Source: Aerococcus viridans (GTDB taxonomy: Bacteria > Bacillota > Bacilli > Lactobacillales > Aerococcaceae). Taken from it: DNA of 64,000 bases. The notes under the pieces were generated by a model. It was given only the letters and a program-made list of their open reading frames with translations. It was not told the DNA's origin and did not search any database. The DNA is taken from positions 1,488,001-1,552,000 of the forward strand of contig NZ_CP014164.1 in assembly GCF_001543285.1 (NCBI RefSeq). The letters run 5' to 3'. This document shows, piece after piece, positions 37,810 to 47,294 of this stretch (position 1 is its first letter; every line of letters begins with the position of its first letter). Made by a program: the position numbers and the translations under genes.

Positions 37810-38612
37810 TCCTATTCCACTCCAATTCTATAGGGGATAAGAAGAGTATATAAAAAATGTAGGAAAACCAACAATTTTACATTGTCATTTTCCTACATTT
37901 TATAACTGTTCTTTACATCCAAAATGTCTTCTTCTATAACACTCATCCTTAAGGATGCCCCAGAAACTTTCCATAGGTCCGTTATCAATACAATAGCCTG
38001 GTCTCGACATACTTTGTATAACCTCATTTCTCTTTATATATTCTTTGAACCAATGGGAAGTATACTGATAACCACGATCACTATGTATCAAGGTCTTATT
38101 TGGTAACAGTTGACCTTCAATTTGCTTAAATGTTTCAGCTACGAGGTGGTTGTTATTGGAAATTCCTAATTTCCACGCAATAATTTTCTTCTCACCATAA
38201 TCCAAAACTGCACTCAAATAGGCTTTAGAGTGGTTATTGTATTTTAATTCTGTTACATCAGTTAACAGGACTTCATTTGCTTTATACGTTTTTTTGAATT
38301 CGCGATTTAACACATTTTCAGCTACATTTTGTGGTTTATGCGGTTTATAGTGGTATCGTTTCTTACGAATAACTGATTTTATACCTAAATGAGTCATTAC
38401 TCTGTATACACATTTATGATTAGCTTTCTCCTCACAATAGTGATTCAAATAAATTGTCATTCTCCTATATCCATATATACCATTAACTTCTTCATTCACG
38501 TCAATAATTGTCTTCATGATATTATTTAAGCGTATTTCCTCAGCCGTCGGCTTTCGTTTTAACCACTTATAATATCCAGCACGACTAACCCCTAATACCT
38601 GACATAAAAGAG

Positions 38613-39366
38613 TTATTTTGAATCCTTTTTCTTTGAGGCAGGAGATGGTTTGAAATTCCGCTTCATATCGTGCTCTTTTAATATCGACCCTCTTTCTATC
38701 TCCTCGAGCTTTTTTAATACCGCATTCTCTGTTTTTAAGTACTCATTTTTAGCTTTTAAAGCAGCTATTTCTGTACGTAACTGTTCAGTTTCAGTTTGAA
38801 TCGTAGAAGGTTTTCGGCGTCCTCGTCCATCTATTAGGCCTTCACTTCCATGTTTTTTTATATTTTTGAACCCATGAGTAAACGTTATTATAAGATACTT
38901 GATATTTTTTTGCTGTTTGCACATATGATAAGTTATTGGATAAACAATCCTTGACAATTTCTATTCGCTCACTGGTCGTTGTTTTTCTCATTTTCATAGT
39001 GTACACCTCGGGTTTCGTACTGTAACTCTTACTACTTTTACCCTCAGTATACTTCATTATCCAATAACTTACAGTTGATACAGCAGGAACATTGAATCTT
39101 AGTGTTAGATATCGAAGAGATCCCTCATCATTTAAATCAGCATTAACTACCTTTTGTTTAAATTCTTCAGAATATATATTATTTAATTTTCTAGGTTTCA
39201 AGGCCTCTAAACCATACTTTCGATATTTATTAACATATTGATAGAATATTGTATTATGTATCGATAACCCATACTCTTTTACCAAAGTTGGATAATTTAT
39301 ACCATCTTTGATGAACATCAGAATATATTTTTCTAACACATCTGCAGAATATATTTTTCTATTCAT
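38613..39366 (-). pseudogene. IS3 OrfA (HTH protein), frameshifted
   Basis: The first segment (39366 to 38842) contains HTH motifs such as YGLSIHNTIFYQYVNKY and ERIEIVKDCLSNNLSYVQTA, ending YKKTWK. An A7 run near 38877-38883 shifts the frame. The remainder (KYKKHGSEGLIDGRGRRKPS, then a leucine-zipper-like coiled coil) is read in the next frame to 38613. OrfA binds the ends and forms OrfAB by frameshifting. Confidence 0.85.
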
Positions 39367-39373
39367 AAAAAAA

Positions 39374-39420
39374 TCCCCTCTAAAGTAGACTTATTTTATT
39401 AAGTGTCTACTTTAGGGGGA
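39374..39420. repeat. Long inverted repeat at the OrfA-side end of the IS3 element
   Basis: The arm at 39374-39390 (TCCCCTCTAAAGTAGAC) pairs with GTCTACTTTAGGGGGA at 39405-39420, about 16 bp with one G-T pair and a T-rich loop. It coincides with the element's tip, like the hairpins at 4981, 51312 and 61275. Confidence 0.8.
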
Positions 39421-39463
39421 GCATATCATTTTAGAAGTCATCAGTCCTATATATTGTAGAGCC

Positions 39464-39502
39464 AAAAAAAGAAACTTGACCTCACAATAGAGATCAAGTT
39501 TC
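39464..39502 (-). terminator. Rho-independent terminator of locus B
   Basis: GAAACTTGA (39471-39479) pairs with TCAAGTTTC (39494-39502). On the minus strand the hairpin is followed directly by a T7 run. It lies about 290 bases past the last gene of locus B and ends that leftward operon before the IS3 element. Confidence 0.85.
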
Positions 39503-39786
39503 TAGTTTAAAGTTATCTATCCACATCAAATGTCGAAGAGCCGCTTTTACTAGCCTAACTTTCCTAAGGGAAAGAAAAAGAAGTATTCCATATCTTAATT
39601 GATATAGAATGCTTCAAGGCTATTTATAGTTCTTATTCAATGATATAAAATCGATAACTAGTAGAAAATTTACTTTATTTGATTCACATAAAATATTTAA
39701 CATAAAACAAATATCTGGCTGTATTTAAAGAAATTTCAAATAGCTATTGTAGCCAATTTTTTCAGTATCTACTTGCTTATCTCTTA
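39503..39786. other. AT-rich spacer after locus B
   Basis: No gene or clear repeat is seen between the last locus B gene and its terminator. Confidence 0.5.
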
Positions 39787-41199
39787 TTATATACGTTTTA
39801 ATTTTTTAAATACTTTGCGAATAACTCCTATAAATCCAAGGTCTTTTAACATCTTTTTTCTACTTTTTTTTATATATATGGCAGTGTATTTATTTGTATA
39901 CTTAGATAATTGATCTACAAAATATTTATAATTATTTTTTTCTACTGCTTTAGAATATTCTACGTGACTAGAATTTGAAATATTTTTTCGTAAATCTTGA
40001 ACTTGCTTTCTGAACTGAGATAGATTTTGATTTGGTTTGACACGTTTTTTTGGTCTCCATTCTCCCGCTCTATCTGCCTCAAATAATCTATAGGCTAATT
40101 CATCGTGTGTATGACGATAATGTGATAATTGAGACTCAAAAATTTTTTCTTTATCCACTCTGTCCATAATTAGTCTGCCTTCAGACATTGCTGTTTCTAT
40201 TAATGTTCTAATCTTATCGTTTCTTACTATTACGATATTTGTTCCTTTACTATCAGTAGTATATTCGGGTAACCAAGCATCGCCAAGAACTATATCAGCA
40301 GTTTCATTAAATACGTCATCTGTAAAATTCGAGGCCACAGGCTTAAATAATCCCCACCCCCAATTCTGTCCATACAATTCACTATTTGCCTTAATTATTG
40401 TGGATTCTTTACCATTAATAAGTCCAGTCATCTTTATACCATACCTATTAGCGGGCTTATCTAATAACTTATATCGAAAATCAATATCAATTAAATTTCC
40501 GGGCTTTATTCCAACTTGCCATGCCATTGATTCAGCAAATTTTGAACTTTTCTGGTGCCCACAAATTAACCCTACAGTATATTTTATTCTATCAGCTATA
40601 GTTTTATCTTGTTTAGCAAGCAAACGTATAGCATAAATAAAACTTGGAATACCAACTATTGCATATCTGCCAGGTATTTCTTTGACCTGTTTTATAACTT
40701 CAGAAAATTCTACAGGATAGTATTTGGTTTTAGCGCCAGCTTTAATCTCCTCTAAATTATAAGAAATATCATATTTAAACAGAATTTTATTTTGAGAACT
40801 CACATTTCGTTTTACATGAATAACGTAATCAATCAAATTATTATCGAATAATTCTTTGAAAATCCATGTTCCCATTCCACCAGAACTAGCTAATTCACGA
40901 AAGTCTCCTTCATTAACATGGCCGATAAGTAATGAATTATAAAAACCGATGCGCTCATCAAAATGTATTCCTTTTTGTTTCTTATATAATTCAGAAGAGA
41001 CAATAGATTCATTAAACTCTGTGTTAAAATTTGGTGATACAAATTCTGCAGTTGCTGATAACTTTTTTGAGGGATCTAAAATTTTTTCTTCATATAAACC
41101 ATAACTATTAAATTCCATAACTATATTTTCATCCACAACAGCCATAGAGCCACTTGCTTCACTATATTTTTTATTTATTAGAAAATTTTCGGTATCCAT
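39787..41199 (-). CDS. FrhB/FdhB-like (coenzyme F420 hydrogenase beta C-terminal domain) protein in a polysaccharide locus
   Basis: The 470-residue protein matches the C-terminal FrhB domain: RELASSGGMGTWIFKEL, then RYAIVGIPSFIYAIRLLAKQ, then YTVGLICGHQKSSKFAESMA and VLGDAWLPEYTTDSKGTNIV. Relatives occur in capsule loci next to polysaccharide pyruvyl transferases, as here, and are presumed redox or flavin enzymes. The usual ferredoxin-like CxxCxxC leader is absent from the N-terminus (MDTENFLINKKYSEASGSMA). It is the last gene of locus B. The reaction is unknown; a role in sugar or pyruvyl modification is inferred. Confidence 0.75.
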   Translation of the reverse strand: MDTENFLINKKYSEASGSMAVVDENIVMEFNSYGLYEEKILDPSKKLSATAEFVSPNFNTEFNESIVSSELYKKQKGIHFDERIGFYNSLLIGHVNEGDFRELASSGGMGTWIFKELFDNNLIDYVIHVKRNVSSQNKILFKYDISYNLEEIKAGAKTKYYPVEFSEVIKQVKEIPGRYAIVGIPSFIYAIRLLAKQDKTIADRIKYTVGLICGHQKSSKFAESMAWQVGIKPGNLIDIDFRYKLLDKPANRYGIKMTGLINGKESTIIKANSELYGQNWGWGLFKPVASNFTDDVFNETADIVLGDAWLPEYTTDSKGTNIVIVRNDKIRTLIETAMSEGRLIMDRVDKEKIFESQLSHYRHTHDELAYRLFEADRAGEWRPKKRVKPNQNLSQFRKQVQDLRKNISNSSHVEYSKAVEKNNYKYFVDQLSKYTNKYTAIYIKKSRKKMLKDLGFIGVIRKVFKKLKRI

Positions 41200-41219
41200 T
41201 CAGTACTCCTTTTTAATAA

Positions 41220-42728
41220 CTAACTAGGTTTCCTTAAAATCAAGTTTCTCTCAAAATCATTAAAGCCTAATGTCCACATAGAAATAGCAAATGCAAAAGA
41301 GTAAATTAAGCCAAATACTATTAAGCTGATTATAGAATCGATGTGAACGAAGACGCTTATTAGAATACCGACAATCACTGGCATAATTAGTGCTGGAATA
41401 AAACTCAAAATTTCCTTCCAGAAGCTTTTAATATCAATCCCTATTACAGAGTGATTATACAAATTCATCAAAAGTCCATTTCCAATTATATAGGATAGTC
41501 CAGTTCCAATAGTGACTCCAATAGCTCCGTATTTCTGAGAAAGTGGTATAGAAATAAACACGTTCCCAACTGCCATACCCAGGTATAGCCATGATCTAAA
41601 GTGATGTTTATTTTTCGCTCTTTGAATTTCAATGCCTAAATTTTGAATTAAAGGTATAGTAATAGTAACCATCAAAATCACAGCTACATAATAAGATTCA
41701 GTGTAATTTGAACCTGCCCAAATACTAATAAACGATTTTCCAAAAAAAATAAACCCTAGGCAAACAAAAGACAGTAGTATAAATTGAATTCGTCCGACTT
41801 TTACAAAGAGATTGGTGATTTCAGAATCACTTGCATTATTGAATTCCATTCGATGTACTCTTGGTGTAAAAACCGAAGATATAGAGGTAGAAAGTTGTGT
41901 ATAGTATGTATTCAAATTAGCTCCCACACTATAAATCGCAACAGCAGCCGTACCTTGATACCGGCCCAATATGGTTTTATCAACATTATTATTAATTTGG
42001 TCTACAACCATATTTATAAAAATGAAAAAAGAGAAATTTGACATTTCTTTAAATAATTCCTTATCAAAGTTTTTGAATGATATAACCATATCTAACCTCT
42101 TAAATGCGTATATCATCGTAATAATATTAATTACAATATTTACTACGGCCGTTCCGACTACCAAGCCTATCGAGCCAAATCCCATCAATAATAAGGGCAA
42201 ATTTACTAAGGGTGTAGTGATTTGATTAGCAATTACCAACAAATATTGTACAACAAATCGTTCATTAGCTTGGATGTATGTAGTAAAAATTACTGTAACA
42301 AATGAAAATGCTAAATTAATATCAAGTATCAAAACTAGAATTCTAGCAATTTCAATTTCACTAGGTGTTAAACTAGGACCGAAAATTAAATCTATATTAA
42401 ATGCTAGGATAATTCCAGCTATTACGGCCAAAACACCTAACCCTATAAATATCTCAAGAAACATTCCATTCAAATTCGCTATTTCTTGTCTATTACCTTT
42501 TTCCCTATATCTGGAGTAAAATCTCATATATGCGCTTCCAAAACCTAAGTTCAATACACCCAGATAAGCAATAATTGAGGCTGCAATATTATATAGACCA
42601 TATTCACTTTGCCCCAATAAACGAATCATAATTGGTGTATACAAAATACCAACTACTATTTGTATAATTTTTGAGAAATATGACAACAATACTCCGCTCT
42701 TTAATTGATTAACTTTCAAACTCTTCAT
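41220..42728 (-). CDS. Wzx-type polysaccharide flippase, locus B
   Basis: A 502-residue membrane protein with about 12-14 hydrophobic segments. The opening GVLLSYFSKIIQIVVGILY and the block RLLGQSEYGLYNIAASIIAY are standard for oligosaccharide flippases. A charged loop VDQINNNVDKTILGRYQGTA lies between the two halves. It starts immediately after the pyruvyl-transferase stop codon. It is longer than and distinct from the locus A flippase, which implies a different substrate. Confidence 0.85.
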   Translation of the reverse strand: MKSLKVNQLKSGVLLSYFSKIIQIVVGILYTPIMIRLLGQSEYGLYNIAASIIAYLGVLNLGFGSAYMRFYSRYREKGNRQEIANLNGMFLEIFIGLGVLAVIAGIILAFNIDLIFGPSLTPSEIEIARILVLILDINLAFSFVTVIFTTYIQANERFVVQYLLVIANQITTPLVNLPLLLMGFGSIGLVVGTAVVNIVINIITMIYAFKRLDMVISFKNFDKELFKEMSNFSFFIFINMVVDQINNNVDKTILGRYQGTAAVAIYSVGANLNTYYTQLSTSISSVFTPRVHRMEFNNASDSEITNLFVKVGRIQFILLSFVCLGFIFFGKSFISIWAGSNYTESYYVAVILMVTITIPLIQNLGIEIQRAKNKHHFRSWLYLGMAVGNVFISIPLSQKYGAIGVTIGTGLSYIIGNGLLMNLYNHSVIGIDIKSFWKEILSFIPALIMPVIVGILISVFVHIDSIISLIVFGLIYSFAFAISMWTLGFNDFERNLILRKPS

Positions 42729-43886
42729 CTACTCCTCTATCTTTAATGCTTTATTTAAGTAGTTCAAAGAATTTTTATATTCTATTTCTAATAAGTTATC
42801 AGTATCAGAAAAATCAGTTTCAAACCAATTACCATCAAAATGTTTTTCAGACCTACTTTGCAAATTAAAATTTTCTAAAATAGTATTAATTCTAGAAAAC
42901 ATGGAATTTTTACCTTTTCTTTCATATACTACAAATGGAGTTTTAAATATGATAGAGAATACTACACCATGAAAAGAATCAGTTAAAAACAAGCTTGCAT
43001 TATTAATATAATCTAAAAATTCACTAGGTCCGGTTGTATATGTATCCACTTCACTAATAACTCCCAAATTGATAATTTTCAAATTATTTTGTATGCTCAG
43101 TTTATCAATTAATTCTTTAACTTCATTATTTGGGCCTCCTAAAAAATATGTTAAGATATATGAGCATTCTGGGCGGTTTGCAGCTTTCTTACTGATTGAT
43201 AGCCACTCATCGCGGTGCAAGAGCATGGTAGGATCAACAGAAACCGTTGCATCACGCCCTGATAATTCCTTAACTATTCTTGCTCCATCTTTTTCTCTAA
43301 CAGAAATAAAAGCCATTTCCTTCAACCATTTTGAAAAATTAGCATGATAAGCTTTAGGAACTTCGCTGATACCAAAACTAGCTGCATATGATATTCTTTT
43401 TTCTTTTGGAGCAAATGTTAAAAAATCGATAAAAGATCCATCACGATAATTTGTATTCCAAACCTGATCACTACCCGTAATATAAAAATCATAATTTTTT
43501 AGTTTATTTAATTCCAGTTCCTGTTCTGAAATTGTAAAGAAACTTTCTTTAATATAATTATGAGTGAACTCTAAAAAATATTTTCGCCTTTTTAGTATTA
43601 TGGCCTCTTTGTCACTCGGTGATAATTGTTCAGATTTATTTTTTTCGATTTTATTTAACTTCACATATAATCGTCGAAAATTCTCCATCGGTGAATTTTT
43701 CAAGAAATTTGTTATTCTTTCAATTATTCCACTTTTTTGTTGGTATAAATAATTAAAATTTGTATAATTTTTAATTGTTTCTACTTCGAAATTTTGTTTT
43801 TTTAGTACTTCTTGTAAGGCATAATTTTGTAACCTATTTCCGTAATTATTATAATCATTAATTGTTAATATAGCTATTTTTTTCAT
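42729..43886 (-). CDS. Polysaccharide pyruvyl transferase family protein
   Basis: The 385-residue protein begins KIAILTINDYNNYGNRLQNYALQ, the hallmark NYGxxLQxxAL of the family. It continues with NYDFYITGSDQVWNTNYRDG and FLDYINNASLFLTDSFHGVVF, the second-domain block with the conserved DSFHG. Such enzymes transfer pyruvate from phosphoenolpyruvate to a sugar as a ketal. In locus B this would give an acidic polymer. An AAAGGGAG site precedes the ATG. Confidence 0.85.
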   Translation of the reverse strand: MKKIAILTINDYNNYGNRLQNYALQEVLKKQNFEVETIKNYTNFNYLYQQKSGIIERITNFLKNSPMENFRRLYVKLNKIEKNKSEQLSPSDKEAIILKRRKYFLEFTHNYIKESFFTISEQELELNKLKNYDFYITGSDQVWNTNYRDGSFIDFLTFAPKEKRISYAASFGISEVPKAYHANFSKWLKEMAFISVREKDGARIVKELSGRDATVSVDPTMLLHRDEWLSISKKAANRPECSYILTYFLGGPNNEVKELIDKLSIQNNLKIINLGVISEVDTYTTGPSEFLDYINNASLFLTDSFHGVVFSIIFKTPFVVYERKGKNSMFSRINTILENFNLQSRSEKHFDGNWFETDFSDTDNLLEIEYKNSLNYLNKALKIEE

Positions 43887-43915
43887 AACCTACTGCTCCC
43901 TTTATAAAGTAAAAA

Positions 43916-44887
43916 TTAATTCCTATGTTTGACTGTATACAAGTATAGAGATGGATTAACAAAAAAAATAGTTCTCGATATAATTTGTTTGATTGTATAA
44001 AGTCGAATAATGTTTCCTGAAAAAACAAGCTTTTTAAAGTTCTTTCGGAATATTTTTATTATTTTGCTTTTTATATTTTTATAATGTTCAGATTTAATTG
44101 CTTCATTAAATACCACAATTATCTTTTCTATAACATAGACTCTAGCCAAAGATAAAATACTTTCTGTATAATGATTTAAATTTAGGTATTCTATTGCTGA
44201 TATTCCCGCAGAAATTTGATCAATCTTCTTTAAAGTAAAAGGGGCATTTACAGCACTATCTATATTATCCATGTAATTATAATAGGTTTCACTTACAATT
44301 ATTTTCTTATTTGCTAATGAGTGTGCCTGAACATTAAATAAATAATCTTCACTGTAGGAATAGTCTACATATCTTACATTTTTTATCAAATTACTTGAAT
44401 AAATTTTGTTCCAATTATGGTTTGTAGTGTTCTTCCCTTTTAAATAATTTTCTAGAATAAGATTCTTATTTGTAATAATTTCGTTTTGCAATTCAAATTT
44501 TAAAATAGAATCATTGTTAATTCTCTTATAACCACATTCTACAATATCAGCTTTATAATTTTCTAAACATGCTACTAATTGTTCGTACATATTAACTTCT
44601 ATAGTATCATCACTGTCTACAAAACCAATGATTTCCCCAGTCGCATGATCTAGTCCTAAATTTCTAGTCTCCGCAACTCCAGAATTTTGTTTAGAATAAA
44701 TTTTTACTCTTTTATCTTTTTTATTCAAATTTTTTAAAATATCCAGAGTTTTATCTGTAGATCCATCGTTCACTACAATTATCTCCAGATTTTTATATGT
44801 CTGATTGATAATACTATCGATACATTGCTGTATATGTTTTTCAGAGTTGTAGACGGGCACTATAATCGAAACTTTTTTTATCTCCAT
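43916..44887 (-). CDS. Family 2 glycosyltransferase
   Basis: The GT-A enzyme has the standard opening VSIIVPVYNSEKHIQQCIDS, the loop IIVVNDGSTDKTLDIL and the metal block IIGFVDSDDTIEVNMYEQL. The acceptor block NWNKIYSSNLI and SEDYLFNVQAHSL follow. The start at 44887 has a GAGGAAGTA site; an upstream ATG at 44908 has none. About 323 residues. Donor and acceptor are not predictable. Confidence 0.85.
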   Translation of the reverse strand: MEIKKVSIIVPVYNSEKHIQQCIDSIINQTYKNLEIIVVNDGSTDKTLDILKNLNKKDKRVKIYSKQNSGVAETRNLGLDHATGEIIGFVDSDDTIEVNMYEQLVACLENYKADIVECGYKRINNDSILKFELQNEIITNKNLILENYLKGKNTTNHNWNKIYSSNLIKNVRYVDYSYSEDYLFNVQAHSLANKKIIVSETYYNYMDNIDSAVNAPFTLKKIDQISAGISAIEYLNLNHYTESILSLARVYVIEKIIVVFNEAIKSEHYKNIKSKIIKIFRKNFKKLVFSGNIIRLYTIKQIISRTIFFVNPSLYLYTVKHRN

Positions 44888-44927
44888 TACTTCCTCGCAT
44901 TCTTTCATATAAAAAACTGCCTATTTA

Positions 44928-46106
44928 TTATGTTTGGTCTTCATATTTTGTGAAACTAGTCATTATACCAATAATAATCCAGAGTATAAATGAAAACCAT
45001 ACGGACGAAAGAACTAATGTAACTTCAAATCCTTGGTAAACAATAATCCCCATTAAATAACCTGCGGAAATTATAACTTTTTTGTTATTTTTATTCTTCC
45101 AAAAAGATTGCCAAATAAATAATAAAAATGATATAAAAGATATCAATCCTATGAAACCTACTTGCAACAATATCTGTAGAAATAAATTATGAGTAGTTAA
45201 AGTTGTATTTGTAAAGTCTTTTAATTCTGCACCAGCACCATATCCAAATAGTGGTTGTCTTGAAATTAATTCAAAAGCAGATTTCCAAAGAACTTCTCGT
45301 CCAGAATATAGTTCTTTACCAGTTATATCAAATGCGATCATATTTAACCTTTCAAAATTAGGTATAATATCAGAAGCATAAGGTACAATATATGTAATTA
45401 ATCCGATAATCAATATAACTGAAATGAAATACATGTTAAATCTTAATTTTGACGCAGTGATTTTCTTCCAATAAAAAATTGTTACCAGTATAGCAACGAT
45501 TGAGATTAAAGCTGTCCGGGAACCACTTAACAATACAATTAATAAGACTAATGAACACCATATTATTAGAGAACTTTTTTTAAAATTTTTCTTATAAAAA
45601 ATAGTATACATTATAGAAAAGTATGACATGGTAAGAGACATCATCGCTACTCTATTAACATTTGCAATACCAAGTAAATTTATTTCTGTGGTCCCTGGTT
45701 GTACAACAAAATGAAACAATACTTCGCCAATTAGAACAATAAAAACAAATATATTAAAAAAATGCAAAATTTTTAAATTAGGCGCTCTCCAATAAAGATT
45801 TGAACATACGAAAAATAAAATAAACGCTAATAGTTGAAATAATAATACTTCGGGGCTATCATTTAGATTAAGTAGAAAAAGTATCAAATATAAGGCTATA
45901 GGAATTAGTAACTTTACATTACTAATATCAAATCTTGCAATCAATAGGTATATAAAAATGATTATAGCAATTGTACTTATAAACATTGTATATATAAATC
46001 CTGTTCCCAAAACTGGTGTTAATTCAATTAATGAAAAATATAAGATCAATATCCCAATTAAGGTAGTAAAAAATTTATCTAAGGAAACACGGTTCACACT
46101 TCTCAT
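44928..46106 (-). CDS. Wzy-type polysaccharide polymerase, locus B
   Basis: A 392-residue membrane protein with roughly 11-12 hydrophobic segments. It contains the O-antigen ligase/polymerase loop: SGSRTALISIVAILV, the long extracellular part with GREVLWKSAFELISRQPLFG and the motif GYGAGAEL, then TTHNLFLQILLQVGFIGL. These are the Wzy_C/O-antigen-ligase landmarks. The frame is intact, unlike the locus A polymerase. Confidence 0.85.
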   Translation of the reverse strand: MRSVNRVSLDKFFTTLIGILILYFSLIELTPVLGTGFIYTMFISTIAIIIFIYLLIARFDISNVKLLIPIALYLILFLLNLNDSPEVLLFQLLAFILFFVCSNLYWRAPNLKILHFFNIFVFIVLIGEVLFHFVVQPGTTEINLLGIANVNRVAMMSLTMSYFSIMYTIFYKKNFKKSSLIIWCSLVLLIVLLSGSRTALISIVAILVTIFYWKKITASKLRFNMYFISVILIIGLITYIVPYASDIIPNFERLNMIAFDITGKELYSGREVLWKSAFELISRQPLFGYGAGAELKDFTNTTLTTHNLFLQILLQVGFIGLISFISFLLFIWQSFWKNKNNKKVIISAGYLMGIIVYQGFEVTLVLSSVWFSFILWIIIGIMTSFTKYEDQT

Positions 46107-46145
46107 CCTAACTATTCATCCATAAATATTAACTATATTATGAAT

Positions 46146-47294
46146 TTATTTTAATAATATAAGCCATTCTTCAACTATTTTATTAACTGAAAATTTTTTT
46201 GCCTTATCTGATGCATTACTACCCATAGTTTTTCTAAGGGTATAATCATTCATGATTAGCATTACTTTTTCTGTAAATTTCTGATAATCAAATTTTTCAA
46301 TCAAAAATCCATCTGTTTTATCAGTAATTATTTCTGAAGGCCCTTCGGTTTTGTATGACACAACTGGTAACCCCATTTCTAACGCTTCAGTCACAACTAA
46401 ACCAAATCCTTCAATAGTGGAAGGTAGCACTAACATAGAGTTCTGCAAGTAATGAGATTTGACATCGTCTGTTGACCCTAATACATTAACAGAATGTTCT
46501 AATTTATGATTTTTTAAATCTTGAACTAACCGTTCCATATCAGGACCATTTCCTACGATATTCAACTCAATTCTTGAACCACTTTGGGTAATAATTTTCA
46601 TAGATTTAAGTAATAAATCTATTCCTTTAGTTAAATAGTAAATTCTTCCCACAAATAAAATACTTTTGTTAGTAAGTGGACTCTTCTCTATTGATTTAAA
46701 AGTCAAAGGATTATATATTCTTGTGGCTCTTATTTCGAAGGTATCTTCATAAATCTTTTTATCATGATCAGTTAATACAATTACTTCATCTAATTTAGGT
46801 AGTAATTGCCTATATGCATTTAATTCTCCCCAAAGCCATTCATTTTCAATTAAAAAATATCTCTCTACTGTATTATGCATCCACCCGATTTTTTTACTAT
46901 TTAAATTTAATAAGCTAAGTATGCCAGATTCTCTTGGACTAACACCAATAATAACATCAAAATTGTACTTCATAAAAAAATTCTGATAATTCTTTATCTC
47001 ATTTTTTGGAAATAACATCTTAATCAGTAAATTTTTATTTTGTACTAAATTTCTCTTTACGAATATTTTAGTTAATATCTTGTGAAAAATATAATCATTT
47101 TTTTTTCTTTTCAAAGACTTATCATATAGAAGATTTATGTCAGGATGTAAATTGTACAGTACTTTATCTGTATTTATTAACACTATAGATACATCTACTT
47201 CATCAATTTTAGCCAATTCATTGGCCAAAATTGAAACTATTTTCTGTTGACCCCCAATTTCAGCTAGGCTACTAGTTAGAAAGCATATTTTCAT
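46146..47294 (-). CDS. Family 4 glycosyltransferase
   Basis: A GT-B enzyme of about 382 residues. The N-terminal domain reads ICFLTSSLAEIGGQQKIVSI and FDVIIGVSPRESGILSLL. The C-terminal donor domain reads ILFVGRIYYLTKGIDLLLKS, LNIVGNGPDMERLVQDL and the E-x7-E block PSTIEGFGLVVTEALEMGLP. The ATG at 47294 lies 11 bases after GGAGG and overlaps the preceding gene. Typical of capsule-locus retaining transferases. Confidence 0.85.
   Translation of the reverse strand: MKICFLTSSLAEIGGQQKIVSILANELAKIDEVDVSIVLINTDKVLYNLHPDINLLYDKSLKRKKNDYIFHKILTKIFVKRNLVQNKNLLIKMLFPKNEIKNYQNFFMKYNFDVIIGVSPRESGILSLLNLNSKKIGWMHNTVERYFLIENEWLWGELNAYRQLLPKLDEVIVLTDHDKKIYEDTFEIRATRIYNPLTFKSIEKSPLTNKSILFVGRIYYLTKGIDLLLKSMKIITQSGSRIELNIVGNGPDMERLVQDLKNHKLEHSVNVLGSTDDVKSHYLQNSMLVLPSTIEGFGLVVTEALEMGLPVVSYKTEGPSEIITDKTDGFLIEKFDYQKFTEKVMLIMNDYTLRKTMGSNASDKAKKFSVNKIVEEWLILLK

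Larger units (their letters stand above)
35766..37917 (-). mobile_element. IS21-family element, complete, inserted in IS3 orfB
   Basis: The 2,152-bp element is bounded by TGTCAAGGACAG at the left and TGTAAAGAACAG read inward from the right, with further repeats of the type ATAAAAATGTAGG inside each end. Near-identical 8-bp flanks (TTCAAAAT at 35758-35765, TCCAAAAT at 37918-37925) are the target duplication. istA and istB are both open. Confidence 0.9.
35662..38634 (-). pseudogene. IS3 OrfB (DDE integrase domain) interrupted by IS21
   Basis: The 5' part holds LLCQVLGVSRAGYYKWLKR, IYGYRRMTIYLNHY and the catalytic blocks VLLTDVTELKY (D), LIHSDRGYQYTS (D) and GPMESFWGILKDECYRR (E). It breaks at 37918. 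The 3' part resumes at 35765 and ends in YINFYNSKRVTLSMGLRIPL. Joining the two across the 8-bp target repeat gives the uninterrupted reading YRRRHFESFEDLESAI, so the break is purely the IS21 insertion. Expression normally needs a -1 frameshift from orfA near 38630. Confidence 0.9.
35586..39423 (-). mobile_element. IS3-family (IS150-like) element split by an IS21 insertion
   Basis: The outer ends form a 20-bp imperfect inverted repeat: TGCCCTCTGTCAAGTAGACA at the left, TGCTCCCCCTAAAGTAGACA read inward from 39423. Removing the inner IS21 and one target copy leaves about 1,678 bp, normal for IS150-like elements. orfA carries a frameshift and orfB carries the IS21, so it is dead. No flanking target duplication is visible. 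Confidence 0.85.
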
